A DNA stretch of 58,384 bases from Xanthomonas hortorum pv. cynarae (GTDB lineage Bacteria; Pseudomonadota; Gammaproteobacteria; Xanthomonadales; Xanthomonadaceae), in the NCBI RefSeq assembly GCF_002939985.1, contig NZ_MDFM01000031.1, positions 1 through 58,384 of the forward strand, written 5' to 3'. Numbering within the stretch: position 1 is the stretch's first letter; the number at the start of each line of letters is the position of its first letter. The notes beneath the pieces were generated by a model. The model searched no databases, was not told where the DNA came from, and worked only from the letters and a program-made list of their open reading frames with translations. Position numbers and translations under genes: made by a program. Of the stretch, positions 57,959-58,384 are shown piece after piece.

Positions 57959-58384
57959 TCAATGCCAGCTAAAACTAGAGGTCTGCGGTTGATGTTGCTC
58001 ACGGAACTCGGCGGGTGTTAGCCCGCCCAGGCTGTCGTGCGGTATCTGTTGGTTGTAGTCGGCCAGCCACTGTTCGGTCTGTTCACGGACCTCGCTCAGC
58101 GTGCGGAAGATGTGCATGTCCAGCACGCCGCGCCGGTAGCTGCCGTTGAAGCGTTCGATGAAACCGTTTTGCATCGGGCGCCCCGGCTCGATGAAGTCCA
58201 AGGCGATGCCTTTGCGCTCGGCCCACTCGGCCAAGGCCAATGCGACAAACTCCGGGCCATTGTCCAAGCGAAGTTTGCCGGGGTAGCCGCGCCAGGCCGC
58301 GATGCGTTCCAAGGTGCGGATGACGCGGGCGGCCGGAAGATTCAAGTCCACTTCGATCGCCAAGGCTTCCCGACTGAAATCGTC
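57959..58384 (-). mobile_element. IS3 family transposase, partial at window edge
   Basis: Frame open from the window end to TGA at 57959-57961. Integrase core with Asp in KLRLDNGPEF and Glu in NGFIERFNGSYRRGVLD, followed by SLGGLTPAEFREQHQ, all typical of IS3-family OrfB C-termini. No terminal inverted repeat is recognised past the stop, so the IS end may itself be truncated. Confidence 0.88.

Overview
The window (about 65% GC) reads as a Xanthomonas chromosome. The evidence is an ilvD-linked integron with a broken intI, a fragment of a Xanthomonas-type type IV secretion effector (XVIPCD domain), Xanthomonas-style palindromic intergenic repeats, an AraC-type pobR, and a vanillate / 4-hydroxybenzoate / protocatechuate gene block.

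Layout. 1-2449: end of a genomic island with a cyclase-like gene (cut by the window start) and a P4-type integrase, inserted at a tRNA-Arg(CCG). 2446-12602: ordinary core genes: ubiA, a comF-like gene, biotin genes bioB-bioF-bioH-(atypical SDR)-bioC, an lpxO-like hydroxylase, a SnoaL-like protein, a ydcF-like membrane protein. 12587-21963: a threonine dehydratase, a lipoprotein, mnmG, a DUF2490 barrel, an esterase, a RIO-type kinase, an IclR regulator and a hydrolase. The gap before mnmG holds signs of two unannotated structured RNAs, one beside a textbook Clp/CRP site.

22242-31000: the leftward pcaIJFHGBDC operon (protocatechuate to succinyl-CoA and acetyl-CoA), then the rightward vanA-vanR-vanB genes (vanillate to protocatechuate). 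32543-37745: glpR-glpD-(small Cys/His ORF)-glpF-glpK. 37881-48496: pobA/pobR (4-hydroxybenzoate to protocatechuate), a MarR-porin-SDR-aldehyde dehydrogenase operon that fits monolignol/aryl-alcohol oxidation, a HD-GYP c-di-GMP phosphodiesterase and an aromatic-acid MFS transporter. Together these genes form an uptake, side-chain oxidation, demethylation/hydroxylation and ring-cleavage route for lignin-derived aromatics. 49033-52024: gamma-carbonic anhydrase, a cysteine-cluster protein, ilvD.

52140-57600: a chromosomal integron. intI carries a single-base frameshift near 53021-53025. The array holds nine cassettes: two tandem near-identical 340-bp cassettes, a GTG-started anchored protein, a small membrane protein, a DUF2846 lipoprotein, a reverse-oriented SymE-like toxin with its own terminator and a strongly structured flank, another lipoprotein, a small basic protein and a four-helix membrane protein. 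The last attC is truncated and runs into an XVIPCD effector fragment, itself cut by an IS3-family transposase at the right edge.
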